Source: an uncultured Garciella sp. (GTDB taxonomy: Bacteria; Bacillota; Clostridia; Eubacteriales; Garciellaceae). Taken from it: DNA of 33,768 nt. Below, piece by piece: positions 1 to 8,006 of this stretch. The DNA lies in contig USMD01000005.1 of NCBI GenBank assembly GCA_900555725.1, positions 1 to 33,768 on the forward strand. Direction: 5' to 3'. The notes under the pieces are model-generated. The model worked only from the letters and a program-made list of their open reading frames with translations, was not told the DNA's origin and did no database searches. Position 1 is the stretch's first letter. Each line of letters starts with the position of its first letter. The position numbers were made by a program, and so were the translations under genes.

Positions 1-51
1 GAGTAGTATAATATATTGCCCTCACCTTGGATAGTGGGGGCTATTTGACGC

Positions 52-1122
52 TTACGCATCATCATTTGATACGGTCTGGTTCACAAGTTGTTTAATCTTA
101 TCTACCTGTTTATCATCGTCGATTCTAAATTCAATTTCTGACGGAGCGATACGGGAAACAGCAGCGATTGGGTAATATATGGTTAATGCCATAGTACTTG
201 AAACGGTCAATGTTGCAGCAGACAAAAGACTAAGCATAATCAAGGTTTTAGCATTTGAACGAATACGATAGATGAAATTAGGCGTTGTAATAATGTTTGT
301 TTCGGTGTAAAATGCTCGTTTATTCTTCTTGCTTTTATGCATGGCATAAGGCAAGAAAGAAGAAATGAAGAATACAGTTCCAATTACAACAAGCAGCATT
401 GTCAACATTCCCATGGGATAAAAACCTATGGTAAACCAAACGGATTTTGTACCCCTGAAAATATCTAATGTTAGTCCATAACCCGACATAGTCATTATAA
501 ATCCGATAAGTGCTGGAAGTAAGCGGAATTTCAAAGCTTTTTCTGAGCTTTTTTCAAATCTCACTAAGTCCATTAGAGAGGTTTTAATAAGAAACCTGCC
601 ATTTGACAAACTAAGGACGAAGATAACGAGCAGAATAAAGCTGACTGTTTTGCTGATTGCACTCATATTCAAAAATGGGATTTGTCCGCTATCTATTGAT
701 AGTTTCAAAAGAGTTGTTACTCCTAAAACAATACCTTTATGCAGGAGGGCACCTAAAAATAATCCAACAATAGACGCTCCACCACAGATTAAGATGTTTT
801 CAATAGTAAGCAGTGAAAGTATGGTGGACTTACGATATCCCAATAATGCGTAAATAGCCAGTTCTTTTGTGCGTCGCCTCAAAAAAAATCGGTTTGAGTA
901 TGCCATATAAAATACTACGAATATCATTAGAAACAGGGAAATGGTATTGCACATGGATTCTACCCGCCCATCTGAGGATATTTTCTCAAGCATTACATGA
1001 TTCATTGAAAATGATGTAAAAGCAAAGAAAACAGTAATTACAAAAGAAACAGAAATCAGATAAAGGATATAAAACGAAAAACTCTTTTTCATATTTTTCA
1101 TTGCCATAGAGAAAGTATTCAT
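52..1122 (-). CDS. FtsX-family ABC transporter permease, BceB-like, C-terminally truncated
   Basis: Integral membrane permease of a BceAB/MacB-type ABC transporter, a class that usually removes or senses peptide antibiotics. Visible are an N-terminal membrane segment (about residues 15-38), further hydrophobic segments near 60-80, 105-135, 155-175, 200-220 and 235-260, and the FtsX-type stretch RRRTKELAIYALLGYRK near residues 82-98. The protein has 356 residues, whereas the family is usually about 620-670. It ends soon after an extracellular segment begins (EIEFRIDDDK), so the second FtsX half is missing. The gene starts 11 bases after the ATPase gene stops, so the two form one operon. It may be a non-functional remnant, since BceB proteins need the C-terminal helices. 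The start at 1122 follows a purine-rich site. Confidence 0.75.
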   Translation of the reverse strand: MNTFSMAMKNMKKSFSFYILYLISVSFVITVFFAFTSFSMNHVMLEKISSDGRVESMCNTISLFLMIFVVFYMAYSNRFFLRRRTKELAIYALLGYRKSTILSLLTIENILICGGASIVGLFLGALLHKGIVLGVTTLLKLSIDSGQIPFLNMSAISKTVSFILLVIFVLSLSNGRFLIKTSLMDLVRFEKSSEKALKFRLLPALIGFIMTMSGYGLTLDIFRGTKSVWFTIGFYPMGMLTMLLVVIGTVFFISSFLPYAMHKSKKNKRAFYTETNIITTPNFIYRIRSNAKTLIMLSLLSAATLTVSSTMALTIYYPIAAVSRIAPSEIEFRIDDDKQVDKIKQLVNQTVSNDDA

Positions 1123-1133
1123 TGTTTTGCCCC

Positions 1134-1883
1134 CTATCTTTCCGTGTCTATTTTTGCAACTTCTTTAGCAATAGATTCATAGAATCCACGCATGTCATCG
1201 TTGCGTTTAAGCAGTTCTCTGATAATGCAGCCATCTTTGAAAATCAAAATGCGGTTGGCGAAACTTGCCACATATGCATCATGTGTAACCATCAATATAG
1301 TGGTATTCAATTCTTGGTTGGCTTCCTGCAATGCGTTCAATAACTCCGTAGTAGAATTTGAATCCAAAGCTCCCGTAGGTTCATCTGCAAATAAGATACT
1401 TGGTTGTTTTACGATAGCTCTTGCTGCTGATGCCCTCTGCCTTTGACCTCCAGATAATTCACTTGGATATTTGTTTAGCTGTGATGCTATTCCAAAGCGT
1501 TCAGATAAACTTCGTACCATACTTTCGATTTTTTGAGGCGATAGTTTCAAAAGTGTAAGGGGTACAGATATATTCTCTTTGATTGTAAGACTATCAAGTA
1601 GAAAATATTCTTGAAAGATAAAGCCTAAATAGTCTTTTCTAAAATCAGCAGCACTTGTATTACCGAGCTTCTTTAAGTTTACGCCATTGATCCAAATGTC
1701 ACCACTGGTTGGTGTATCAATGGTAGAAAGAACGTTAAGTAATGTTGTTTTACCAGAGCCAGACGCTCCCATAATGCCTATAAATTCACCCTCGGAAACG
1801 TGAAAGGATACTTTGTCCAAACTTGGGCGTTGTGATTTTTTATAGATTTTTGTTACTTCTTTTGCTTCTAATAATGTTTTCAT
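1134..1883 (-). CDS. ABC transporter ATP-binding protein, BceA/MacB-like
   Basis: Nucleotide-binding subunit that would power the adjacent FtsX-type permease. At 249 residues it is normal length. It has Walker A GASGSGKT (39-46), Q-loop FQEYF (about 90), signature LSGGQRQ (143-149), Walker B ILFADEP (163-169) and switch histidine VTHD (H201). The start is supported by AAGGAG about 10 bases upstream on the minus strand. The ATPase itself looks intact although its permease is truncated. No BceRS-type two-component genes are visible in the window. The substrate cannot be told from the sequence. Confidence 0.9.
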   Translation of the reverse strand: MKTLLEAKEVTKIYKKSQRPSLDKVSFHVSEGEFIGIMGASGSGKTTLLNVLSTIDTPTSGDIWINGVNLKKLGNTSAADFRKDYLGFIFQEYFLLDSLTIKENISVPLTLLKLSPQKIESMVRSLSERFGIASQLNKYPSELSGGQRQRASAARAIVKQPSILFADEPTGALDSNSTTELLNALQEANQELNTTILMVTHDAYVASFANRILIFKDGCIIRELLKRNDDMRGFYESIAKEVAKIDTER

Positions 1884-2009
1884 TCTAAAATCTCCTTTTC
1901 AATATAATAGCCTTATTATATTTCTTCAGATGAGAAAACGAATGAGTAAAGAGTAATTACTCAAACCTACAGAATTTATATGATTAAATTAGGAATTGGT
2001 TAATAAGAT
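1884..2009 (-). promoter_or_regulatory. Upstream region of the ABC operon with a TATAAT box and a perfect palindrome
   Basis: On the minus strand a TATAAT hexamer lies at about 1912-1917, 30 bases before the ATPase start, without a good -35 box. A perfect 12-bp palindrome GAGTAATTACTC lies at 1951-1962, upstream of the putative promoter, and could be an operator. This is inference; no regulator is identified. Confidence 0.35.
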
Positions 2010-2276
2010 GTGCAAAAGTGTCAGCAATATAAAATTGGATGGATGGTCGAATATAATCCTGAAAGTGGTACATTCACTTATATTGCAGGATATATGCTGC
2101 CCAGTAGATGTGAGGTTCTAGATGGTTTTTCTTACAGGGATCTTCCTGTTCGTCAAATAGGCTTAGGTGCAATTAACGGTAGTTTTGCTAATGAAGAAGT
2201 TTTTGTACATTCCCATGAGATGACAGTTGAGGGAATCTGTAAAGCAGGTTATAAACCGGTTAATAAACTTAACTAA
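2010..2276 (+). pseudogene. Fragment of an AraC/Rob-type GyrI-like effector-binding domain
   Basis: This 88-residue frame (GTG start) resembles the C-terminal effector-binding domain of AraC/Rob-type regulators. The pattern IGWMVEYNPESGTFTYIAG, then EGF-like GFSYRDLPVRQIGLGAING and VFVHSHEMTVEGI matches what I remember of this domain. There is no DNA-binding domain upstream, and the end (GYKPVNKLN, stop) falls where family members usually continue for another 40-60 residues. It therefore looks truncated at both ends. It is not clear that it is translated, because no strong ribosome binding site precedes the GTG. Confidence 0.5.
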
Positions 2277-2340
2277 AAAAATAAATAGTTTGTTTATGGT
2301 ATATTTGGTATAATCTTTATTAGAAAGAAAGGTATTATTA

Positions 2341-2617
2341 TGGCAGATAAACTGAAGAGTTTTAAAGAATTTTATTATCATACAGAAGAGGATGTTTTTG
2401 ACAGGCATAGATATAATAACTAAATATGTTGATCCGCATAATGGTAGTATTGGTAAATATGATGGAGAAATGTTTTTGCCCTGAATGTCACCAAGCCGAA
2501 TTATATTTTGTCCATAAGACTTTTGGGCGCCGTACACATTTAAGATGATGTTCAACTGCCAAATTAGAACGACCGGGCCATGATTTTATCAAAGAATTTA
2601 AACTTCAATATTTCTAA
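2341..2617 (+). pseudogene. Decayed gene for a small CxxC zinc-ribbon protein (hypothetical family)
   Basis: Reading begins at ATG 2341 (MADKLKSFKEFYYHTEED) and stops after 27 codons. The sequence continues in a shifted frame as KYVDPHNGSIGKYDGEMF. A second shift in the T-run near 2470 leads to CPECHQAELYFVHKT and GRRTHLR, then a TGA, and finally GHDFIKEFKLQYF before a stop. Read together these pieces form one small protein with a CPxC zinc-binding pair, of a clostridial hypothetical type I recall only loosely. Two frameshifts and one nonsense codon make it a pseudogene. The remaining bases up to 2737 show nothing convincing. Confidence 0.5.
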
Positions 2618-2737
2618 TATTTTTAAAAGTATTTCGAATCATACGACAAAATATGTCTGTGTCGGCAAGATAAATGAATTTGTAAGAAATATATTAGAGA
2701 TTTTTACATTAATTGATTATATTTGGAGGTTATAATA

Positions 2738-3673
2738 ATGAAAATTTTAGGTATTTCAGGCGGAACAAAAAATGGACATAATGATGCTATGTGCAAAGAA
2801 GCTCTTATGGGTGCAAAAGAGATTGGTGCAGAAGTTGAATTTATTCGTCTTATGGATTTAAATATAAAACACTGTACTGGTTGTACAAGCTGTGTTAAGC
2901 TGCTTATGTCGGGAAAGGGAAATATGTGCGTGTTAAATGACGATTTTGATTGGTTGCTTGACAAGATGCTGGATGCAGATGGAATAGTTATGGCACTTCC
3001 AATTTTTGAAAAAGGTGTTCCTGGAATTTTTCAAACAATTACGGATCGTTTTGGACCGAGGATGGATAGAGGAAATAATGTAATAGCAGCTAAAATTGCT
3101 AAAGAAAAAGGTGAAAAGGCTCCAGATCCGAGAATATTAAAGGATAAAGTAATTTCATATATGGGAATTGGCGGTTCCGACTGGACTACAAAGTTTCAAT
3201 GTACTGCAGCAATGCAGGCCTTAAGTCCTATGTGGAAAGTTATTAATAATGAAGTATTTCCCTGGTCTTCTGATATTATTATAGATGATAAAAGAGTTGC
3301 AAAGGTTCATCAAATAGGAGTTAACGTTGCCAATGCAGCAAAGGATATTGAGAATGCTTCTTATCAAGGGGAAGAAGGTGTTTGCCCACACTGCCATTCT
3401 AGAAATTTTTATCTAGACAGAGAATCTACACATGTTATTTGTGAACTATGCGGTATCGAAGGAGATATTAAAATTGTAGATGGTAAGGTGAAGTTTGAAT
3501 TTCCAAAAGAACAGCTGGAACATGCACACGATACTTTATCCGGTAAATTCAAGCATGGGGAAGATATAGGAAAAACCATATCTACAATTGCAGATATGAA
3601 AAAAACTGATAAATATAAACAGCGTTTAAAGAATTATAAGAATTTTATTAAAGAGACAATACCAAAAAAGTAA
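2738..3673 (+). CDS. Iron-sulfur flavoprotein / NADPH-dependent FMN reductase family with C-terminal zinc ribbon
   Basis: A flavodoxin-fold redox protein of 311 residues. The N-terminus MKILGISGGTKNGHN is the FMN phosphate-binding region of the FMN_red family. The cysteine set C46-x2-C49-x2-C52, plus C64, resembles the compact 4Fe-4S motif of archaeal and clostridial iron-sulfur flavoproteins. Residues DGIVMALPIFEKGVPG (about 82-97) match the flavin-contacting loop. The C-terminal third adds CPHC and CELC pairs (about 217-240) that should bind zinc, which is an uncommon extension for this family. ATG 2738 is chosen because GGAGGT lies seven bases upstream; an in-frame TTG at 2723 would overlap that site. 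The gene appears monocistronic. Its electron donor and substrate cannot be inferred. Confidence 0.8.
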   Translation: MKILGISGGTKNGHNDAMCKEALMGAKEIGAEVEFIRLMDLNIKHCTGCTSCVKLLMSGKGNMCVLNDDFDWLLDKMLDADGIVMALPIFEKGVPGIFQTITDRFGPRMDRGNNVIAAKIAKEKGEKAPDPRILKDKVISYMGIGGSDWTTKFQCTAAMQALSPMWKVINNEVFPWSSDIIIDDKRVAKVHQIGVNVANAAKDIENASYQGEEGVCPHCHSRNFYLDRESTHVICELCGIEGDIKIVDGKVKFEFPKEQLEHAHDTLSGKFKHGEDIGKTISTIADMKKTDKYKQRLKNYKNFIKETIPKK

Positions 3674-3768
3674 AAATTTAAAATAGGATGATTAGCCTAA
3701 AATTTTAGGTTAGCTGTAATATCATATCTGAGAATCTAAAATCACTGTCATAATAAAGAATTAATTGG

Positions 3769-3804
3769 AAATTGCTATGGGGTACATTCCCATGGCAATT
3801 TTTT
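3769..3804 (+). terminator. Rho-independent terminator of the flavoprotein gene
   Basis: The stem AAATTGCTATGGG pairs with CCCATGGCAATTT with one mismatch, around a short loop, and is followed by a T-run. It lies 95 bases after the flavoprotein stop. A second palindrome, CCTAAAATTTTAGG, lies closer to the stop near 3695-3710 without a T-tail. The remaining AT-rich bases up to 4045 hold no recognisable gene. Confidence 0.75.
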
Positions 3805-4045
3805 GAAATATAGTTTTGTAAAAAGTATAAAAGATGAAACTATTAAGAACAAAGTTATTAATAGAATTTTAATATTGAATTTTTGTTATTGTAAAGTTAA
3901 ACGTTTTATCTTTATCATGATTTGATATAATAAAATTTATAAGAGATTTTATATCTTTATTTTAATGTATGAGATTTAAATTATTGATATATTAGTGAAA
4001 AACATTGTAACTTTTTGTTAGAGGATTTATCTATATTATTGGTAA

Positions 4046-4753
4046 TTTGGAGATAAAATTGAATTGAATTATAACGGGAATATTCATGAAGTAACTGTAC
4101 TTGGCCATGTCATCGCAAACGAGGCAAATACTTATGACTGGGTCGGCTCCTGCTTCTTTTTTCCGGGGGATGTTTATAAAGAAATTACCGGCAATACCTA
4201 TGCCATGAGCTATGTATTTGATGTTACACAAGATAAAGAAACTGACATGGAGCACTTTTTAAAACAGTATACGAATAGTGTTGAGCCAACAATGAGTTAT
4301 AAATCAAAACTCACTACCTTAGCAGGTGTTACGGATATTAAGAATACCATCGTATCGATTGGTGGCACGATTGCATTTATTATTGGAATCATTGGTATTT
4401 TGAATTTTATCAATATCATTTTAACTAATATCCTGATTCGCCGCAGAGAACTGGCCATACTGCAAAGTATCGGCATGACTAGAAAGCAGCTTGTCGCAAT
4501 GCTATGCCTGGGGGGATGCTATTATGCCACATTTACTGCGGTAATTTCCACCCTGTTAAGCCTTGGAAGTTCACTATTTATCGTGCGTCCACTATGTGAT
4601 CAGATTTGGTTTTTAAACTTCAAATTTAATTTCTGGCCACTGGTAATCATCTTTCCGCTATTATTTGTGCTAGGTTCCTTGGTTCCATATGTTGCCTATC
4701 GCTTCACAGGTAGACAAAGTGTTGTAGAACGTCTAAGGATTGATGGATTATAA
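4046..4753 (+). pseudogene. FtsX-family ABC permease, N-terminally truncated remnant
   Basis: The open frame encodes the C-terminal part of an FtsX/MacB-type permease: the end of the extracellular domain (GDKIELNYNGNIHEVTVLG), three membrane segments (about residues 95-120, 145-170 and 190-215 counted from TTG 4064) and the typical cytoplasmic loop RRRELAILQSIGMTRKQL. The usual N-terminal membrane helix and about 400 residues are missing. The frame is open back to a TAA at 4043-4045 with no proper start or ribosome binding site; TTG 4064 is only the first possible start. It is best read as a 5'-deleted gene. It is not simply the missing half of the permease at 52-1122, which lies on the other strand. 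Confidence 0.7.
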
Positions 4754-4837
4754 AATATCATGGAGGTAGCGTGATGTGCAAGTCCTTGATATTGGAAACC
4801 GTGGTTTAGGAAAATAACAAATAAGGAGAATGAAAAT

Positions 4838-5518
4838 ATGAAAAATTCCAAAAGTCCCCTTAAGATAAAAAAGATTACCATATGGCTACTTATCGCCTCT
4901 CTATTGATCATCAGTTATTTGGGGGTAAAAGGATTTTTTCCAGCATTCCATAGGGTCGCCGACTTAGAGAATGGTTGGAACTTGATATTGGTCAATCAAG
5001 AAATTTACATTCCTGATGATTATGATATAGAATTAACTGTTTTATCAAATGGTGAGCGCGTTGATTCTCGGATATATCCCGACTTACAGGATATGTTTGA
5101 TAATGCCAGAAAAGATGGGGTATATCCAGTAGTAGGAGCTGGATTCAGGACACACGAGAAGCAACAAACCCTTTTTGATCAAAAAATAGAAGCATATCTA
5201 GCGGAGGGGTATTCAAAAACAGAATCCCGCAAGTTGGCGAAAGAAGCAGTTGCATTACCGGATACAAGTGAGCATCAGTTAGGGATTGCTGTGGATATAA
5301 ACGCTGATAAATCAAAATCAACGAACAATGAAGTTTATAATTGGCTTGCCCAAAACGCATACCACTATGGTTTTATTTTACGCTACCCGCCTGATAAAAC
5401 AGATATTACAGGCACGGCTTATGAGCCCTGGCATTACCGATATGTCGGGAAAGATGCTGCAAGAGAGATGTATAATCAAAAGGTTTGTCTTGAGGAATAT
5501 ATAGATGGGTTGGATTGA
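4838..5518 (+). CDS. D-alanyl-D-alanine carboxypeptidase, VanY-like (peptidase M15B)
   Basis: Zinc carboxypeptidase that trims the terminal D-Ala of peptidoglycan stem peptides, acting outside the membrane. At 226 residues it is normal length. One membrane anchor is visible (about residues 13-31) after a lysine-rich start. The zinc and catalytic motifs are SEHQLGIAVD (S144, H146, D153) and EPWHYRYVG (E196, H199), both complete. AAGGAG lies about 10 bases before ATG 4838. It follows a permease remnant; VanY-type enzymes can contribute to glycopeptide resistance, but no vanHAX or vanRS genes are present, so an ordinary wall-remodelling role is equally likely. Confidence 0.85.
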   Translation: MKNSKSPLKIKKITIWLLIASLLIISYLGVKGFFPAFHRVADLENGWNLILVNQEIYIPDDYDIELTVLSNGERVDSRIYPDLQDMFDNARKDGVYPVVGAGFRTHEKQQTLFDQKIEAYLAEGYSKTESRKLAKEAVALPDTSEHQLGIAVDINADKSKSTNNEVYNWLAQNAYHYGFILRYPPDKTDITGTAYEPWHYRYVGKDAAREMYNQKVCLEEYIDGLD

Positions 5519-5775
5519 AATTCCACTTTGTAAAAGTGTAGCAATTATAGATGAGGGGTAAAGTTCACTCTCTATCAACTTCCTTAAGTTCTTTTTTTTC
5601 TTCTTGATTAATTGTTCAATTCTAGGAAAAATAGATGGATCATCTTCCTCTTCTAAAAAATGGTTGAGAATTAAAGACTATATAAACTTAAGAATAAGTC
5701 TAATAGAAAAAAGAAAAATGAAAAAAAGTATTGCATATTGTTTTATATTGCGTTAGTGTGTAGATAGAATTAATA
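5519..5775. other. Gene-free AT-rich gap with a possible relic
   Basis: No intact gene is seen. On the minus strand about 5580-5660 can be read as FLEEEDDPSIFPRIEQLI followed by a lysine run. This resembles the C-terminal end of a MerR-like regulator, but the frame breaks in the A-run. I treat it as a possible relic only. Confidence 0.25.
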
Positions 5776-5979
5776 ATGAGTATATTGTCTATATGCCTTT
5801 TGTTGGCATTGTCAGCGCCAGTAAGTGCTGCAGAAGTTGGTTATGTAGGTTATAAACTACCTCGTCTTAAAGGCAATAACTATACGGGTTACCATATGGA
5901 TATAAGAAAAATCCAGAGAATAAAAGCCATCTCATTTTCTCTGGGTTTCTTTGCTGTCCAGATTGTGGAATGCGTATGA
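5776..5979 (+). pseudogene. Small secreted protein truncated by a fused recombinase relic
   Basis: The frame starts with a convincing signal peptide, MSILSICLLLALSAPVSA, with predicted cleavage after VSA. A short mature segment, EVGYVGYKLPRLKGNNYTGYH, follows. From about 5892 onward the bases belong, in another frame, to a serine recombinase relic, so the last 30 residues read in this frame are probably artefactual. The intact protein would have been a small exported product of unknown function. No strong ribosome binding site is seen. Confidence 0.35.
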
Positions 5980-5996
5980 CGCGGAAGGTAAATTGA
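5892..5996 (+). pseudogene. Serine recombinase relic with the middle deleted
   Basis: Read from 5892 the frame gives PYGYKKNPENKSHLI joined directly to FSGFLCCPDCGMRMTRKVN and a stop. In large serine recombinases the PYGY-(10 residues)-LI segment lies at the start of the recombinase domain. The FSG-L-C-x2-CG-MTRK segment is the zinc beta-ribbon about 80-100 residues later. Both ends are recognisable and the interval is missing. It shows that an integrative element of the TndX/TnpX or phage class was once here. Family assignment is by motif memory. Confidence 0.6.
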
Positions 5997-6083
5997 AAAA
6001 ATTGAAATCTAGTGTGAATTAGACTTAGTTGACGAGATTTATATCCATGAGAACTTTGATATTGATAAAGGGAGTGTGTTCGT

Positions 6084-6917
6084 ATGGTAGATAATATCAT
6101 TCAATTAGTAACAGAGAAATTATCTTCTTTGCCTTGTATAGAAGGCATTGTATTAGGGGGTTCACGTGCAAGAGGCACCCATACAGAGGATTCTGATATA
6201 AATATCGGAATCTATTACAATTCAGAATCATTTGACCTGACTGCTATTAATCAACTTGCTAAAGAGTTGGATGATGAGCATAGAAGCAACCTTGTTGTAC
6301 CTCCCGGAGCGTGGGGTGATTGGGTTAATGGCGGCGGGTGGTTAGTCATAAATGGGTATCATGTTGACTTAATTTTACGTGATAAAAAACGAGTGGAACA
6401 AATAATCAAAGATACGGAGCAAGGAATTGTTACTGTCAATTACCAGACAGGGCATCCCCATGGATATATTAGCGCTATGTATCGTGGAGAATTGGCAATC
6501 AGTAAAGTACTTTATAATAAAAATAGTGCTTTTAATAGATTAAAGAAAAAAGCAGAAATTTATCCTGCTGCTCTAAAGAAGAACTTGATAAACTTTTTTA
6601 TGTTTGAAGCTGAATTCTCTTTAATGTTTGTAAAAGCAAATGCGGGAACAAATGACAAATATTATATTGCGGGCCATGTTTTTCGTATAGTTTCATGTTT
6701 AAATCAAGTATTATTTGCATGTAATAATGCTTATTGTATCAACGAAAAGAAAGCTATCAAACTGCTTGAAACTTTTGAACATAAACCAGAAAAATATGCC
6801 AAAAAGGTTAATCGTATTTTTGAAGTACTCGGCCTTTCCCTTATTGAATGCTACAACATGACCGAGAAGCTTTACAATGAAGTGAAGCAAATTGCATCAG
6901 AAGTAAATAACTTTTGA
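6084..6917 (+). CDS. Nucleotidyltransferase-fold protein, aminoglycoside-type-like
   Basis: A 277-residue protein of the DNA polymerase beta-like nucleotidyltransferase superfamily. The motif GGSRARGTHTEDSDIN (25-40) fits GS-x9-12-D-x-D, except that the second aspartate is asparagine (N40). A later acidic residue, YHVDLILRD (about D95), would be the third metal ligand. The C-terminal half is helical, with a GHVFRIVSCLNQVLFACNNAY region like that of the relic at 23.9-24.3 kb. The substrate is unknown; relatives are often annotated as aminoglycoside or general nucleotidyltransferases. GGGAGTG precedes ATG 6084. The D-to-N change may reduce catalysis or may be normal in this subfamily. Confidence 0.75.
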   Translation: MVDNIIQLVTEKLSSLPCIEGIVLGGSRARGTHTEDSDINIGIYYNSESFDLTAINQLAKELDDEHRSNLVVPPGAWGDWVNGGGWLVINGYHVDLILRDKKRVEQIIKDTEQGIVTVNYQTGHPHGYISAMYRGELAISKVLYNKNSAFNRLKKKAEIYPAALKKNLINFFMFEAEFSLMFVKANAGTNDKYYIAGHVFRIVSCLNQVLFACNNAYCINEKKAIKLLETFEHKPEKYAKKVNRIFEVLGLSLIECYNMTEKLYNEVKQIASEVNNF

Positions 6918-6935
6918 AACAGAAGGAGAATTTAT

Positions 6936-7046
6936 ATGAAAGAAAACAAATATGATGATAATACATTTTTTCAAAAATACAGTCAAATGAGTCGTTCGCA
7001 GAAAGGACTGGTTGGTGCGGGAGAATGGGAAACTTTGAAATGGTGA
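6936..7046 (+). pseudogene. N-terminal stub of a class I SAM-dependent methyltransferase
   Basis: After a good ribosome binding site (AGAAGGAG) ATG 6936 opens a 36-residue frame: MKENKYDDNTFFQKYSQMSR followed by KGLVGAGEWETLKW and a stop. This matches the first 35 residues of a common Firmicute methyltransferase (YDD-FF-KYSQM-RS-GL-AAGEW-L). The SAM-binding glycine motif that should follow is absent. The sequence runs straight into the C-terminal part of an unrelated hydrolase, so a deletion has joined two genes. Confidence 0.6.
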
Positions 7047-7053
7047 AAGAAAA

Positions 7054-7380
7054 ATGGAAAGAATTATAGAAAATATGATGATATGGTTTAATGTAACACC
7101 AGAGCGTTTAAAAAAGGAAATGACTATAGAAACACCAATTGGTCAAAAGTTGTATTGGGATTATTTCTGTTATGTAAAACAACATTCTATTAGTACATGG
7201 AATACAGATACAGATATTATGTACGGAGCAAAGGATGAATTGTGTGAATTTGAAGATATTAATTATTTTGTTAAAAAGTACTGCTGTAGATTAGAAGTCA
7301 TGGACGAAGGAGAACATTACTTTCATACAGAAGAACAGTTGAATATATTCAAGCATTGGTTACGAAAGCATATTGATTAG
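7054..7380 (+). pseudogene. C-terminal fragment of an alpha/beta hydrolase
   Basis: The 108-residue frame resembles the last half of a small alpha/beta hydrolase. IENMMIWFNVTPERLKKE is the cap-like helix, DTDIMYGAKDEL carries the acid aspartate, and VMDEGEHYFHTEEQ carries the catalytic histidine. The nucleophile elbow (G-x-S-x-G) and all upstream strands are missing, so no catalysis is expected. It begins eight bases after the methyltransferase stub ends. ATG 7054 is only an internal methionine of the ancestral protein. Confidence 0.6.
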
Positions 7381-7450
7381 CAAATTCCAATTTGTCGATG
7401 AGATTATGAGCACAATCTGTATTTGAAGTTAAGGGGCATCTTTCTTTTAT

Positions 7451-7597
7451 ATGAATGCAGTCGATATGTTCCCTTCTACCCTTAGTATAAAAAATGCCGT
7501 GGATATGTTTCCGAGAACGGACAGCTCGAAAGACATTCGTTCTGTCCTCTCGAGCCACGTGGAGTGTGTTGTGTTGATTACACATGTGATTTCTTAA
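7451..7597 (+). other. Relic of the C-terminal tail of a RumA/RlmD-type 23S rRNA methyltransferase, a probable integration scar
   Basis: A 48-codon frame begins MNAVDMFPSTLSIKNAVDMF, continues PRTDSSKDIRSVLSS and ends HVECVVLITHVIS and stop. The C-terminus of RlmD/RumA proteins typically reads VDMFPxTxHVExVVLLxR. Here the VDMFP element occurs twice and is separated from HVECVVL by extra residues. The 3' end of rumA is a known insertion site for integrative elements of Firmicutes, with an attachment core containing CACGTGGAGTG; that string is present at 7556-7566. No upstream rumA body is present, so this is probably a displaced att-like scar. Confidence 0.5.
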
Positions 7598-7630
7598 TAG
7601 AGACTCGGAGGGGCTTATATAAAAGGTTTT

Positions 7631-7681
7631 TAGCAATATTACCGCCTGCGATAATGATTTGTGCAGGTAGTAATATTGCTA
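7631..7681. repeat. Long imperfect inverted repeat
   Basis: The left arm TAGCAATATTACCGCCTGC and right arm GCAGGTAGTAATATTGCTA pair over 19 bases with two mismatches around a 13-base loop. No T-run follows on either strand, so a terminator is unlikely. It may be the end structure of a lost element, or an RNA hairpin. The rest of 7682-7994 holds only a short frame ending FERMKEGLN near 7965 that I cannot assign. Confidence 0.5.
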
Positions 7682-8006
7682 TGGGGATGTATTTTGAGGT
7701 GTGTTTTTAGTAAGGTGGAACATATCAACGTGATTATTTTATAAAAAGTTATGGGTTCTAGGACTCTTGGTTTACAAGGAAACATATCTACTGTTTTATA
7801 ATTTCAAGTCTATTTTTGGTACCCATAGATAGTGTATAATTAAGGAAAGGGGTTGATGGAAATTGGTATATATAGAGTTACTAATGAGAAGCATAAGGGA
7901 TTTTTACTATAATCAGAAAATCGAAAATCCTACTGTCTTTGAACGTATGAAAGAAGGCTTAAACTAAATATCTTTTTAAAACATAGTCAAAGAAATGAGG
8001 TATAGA

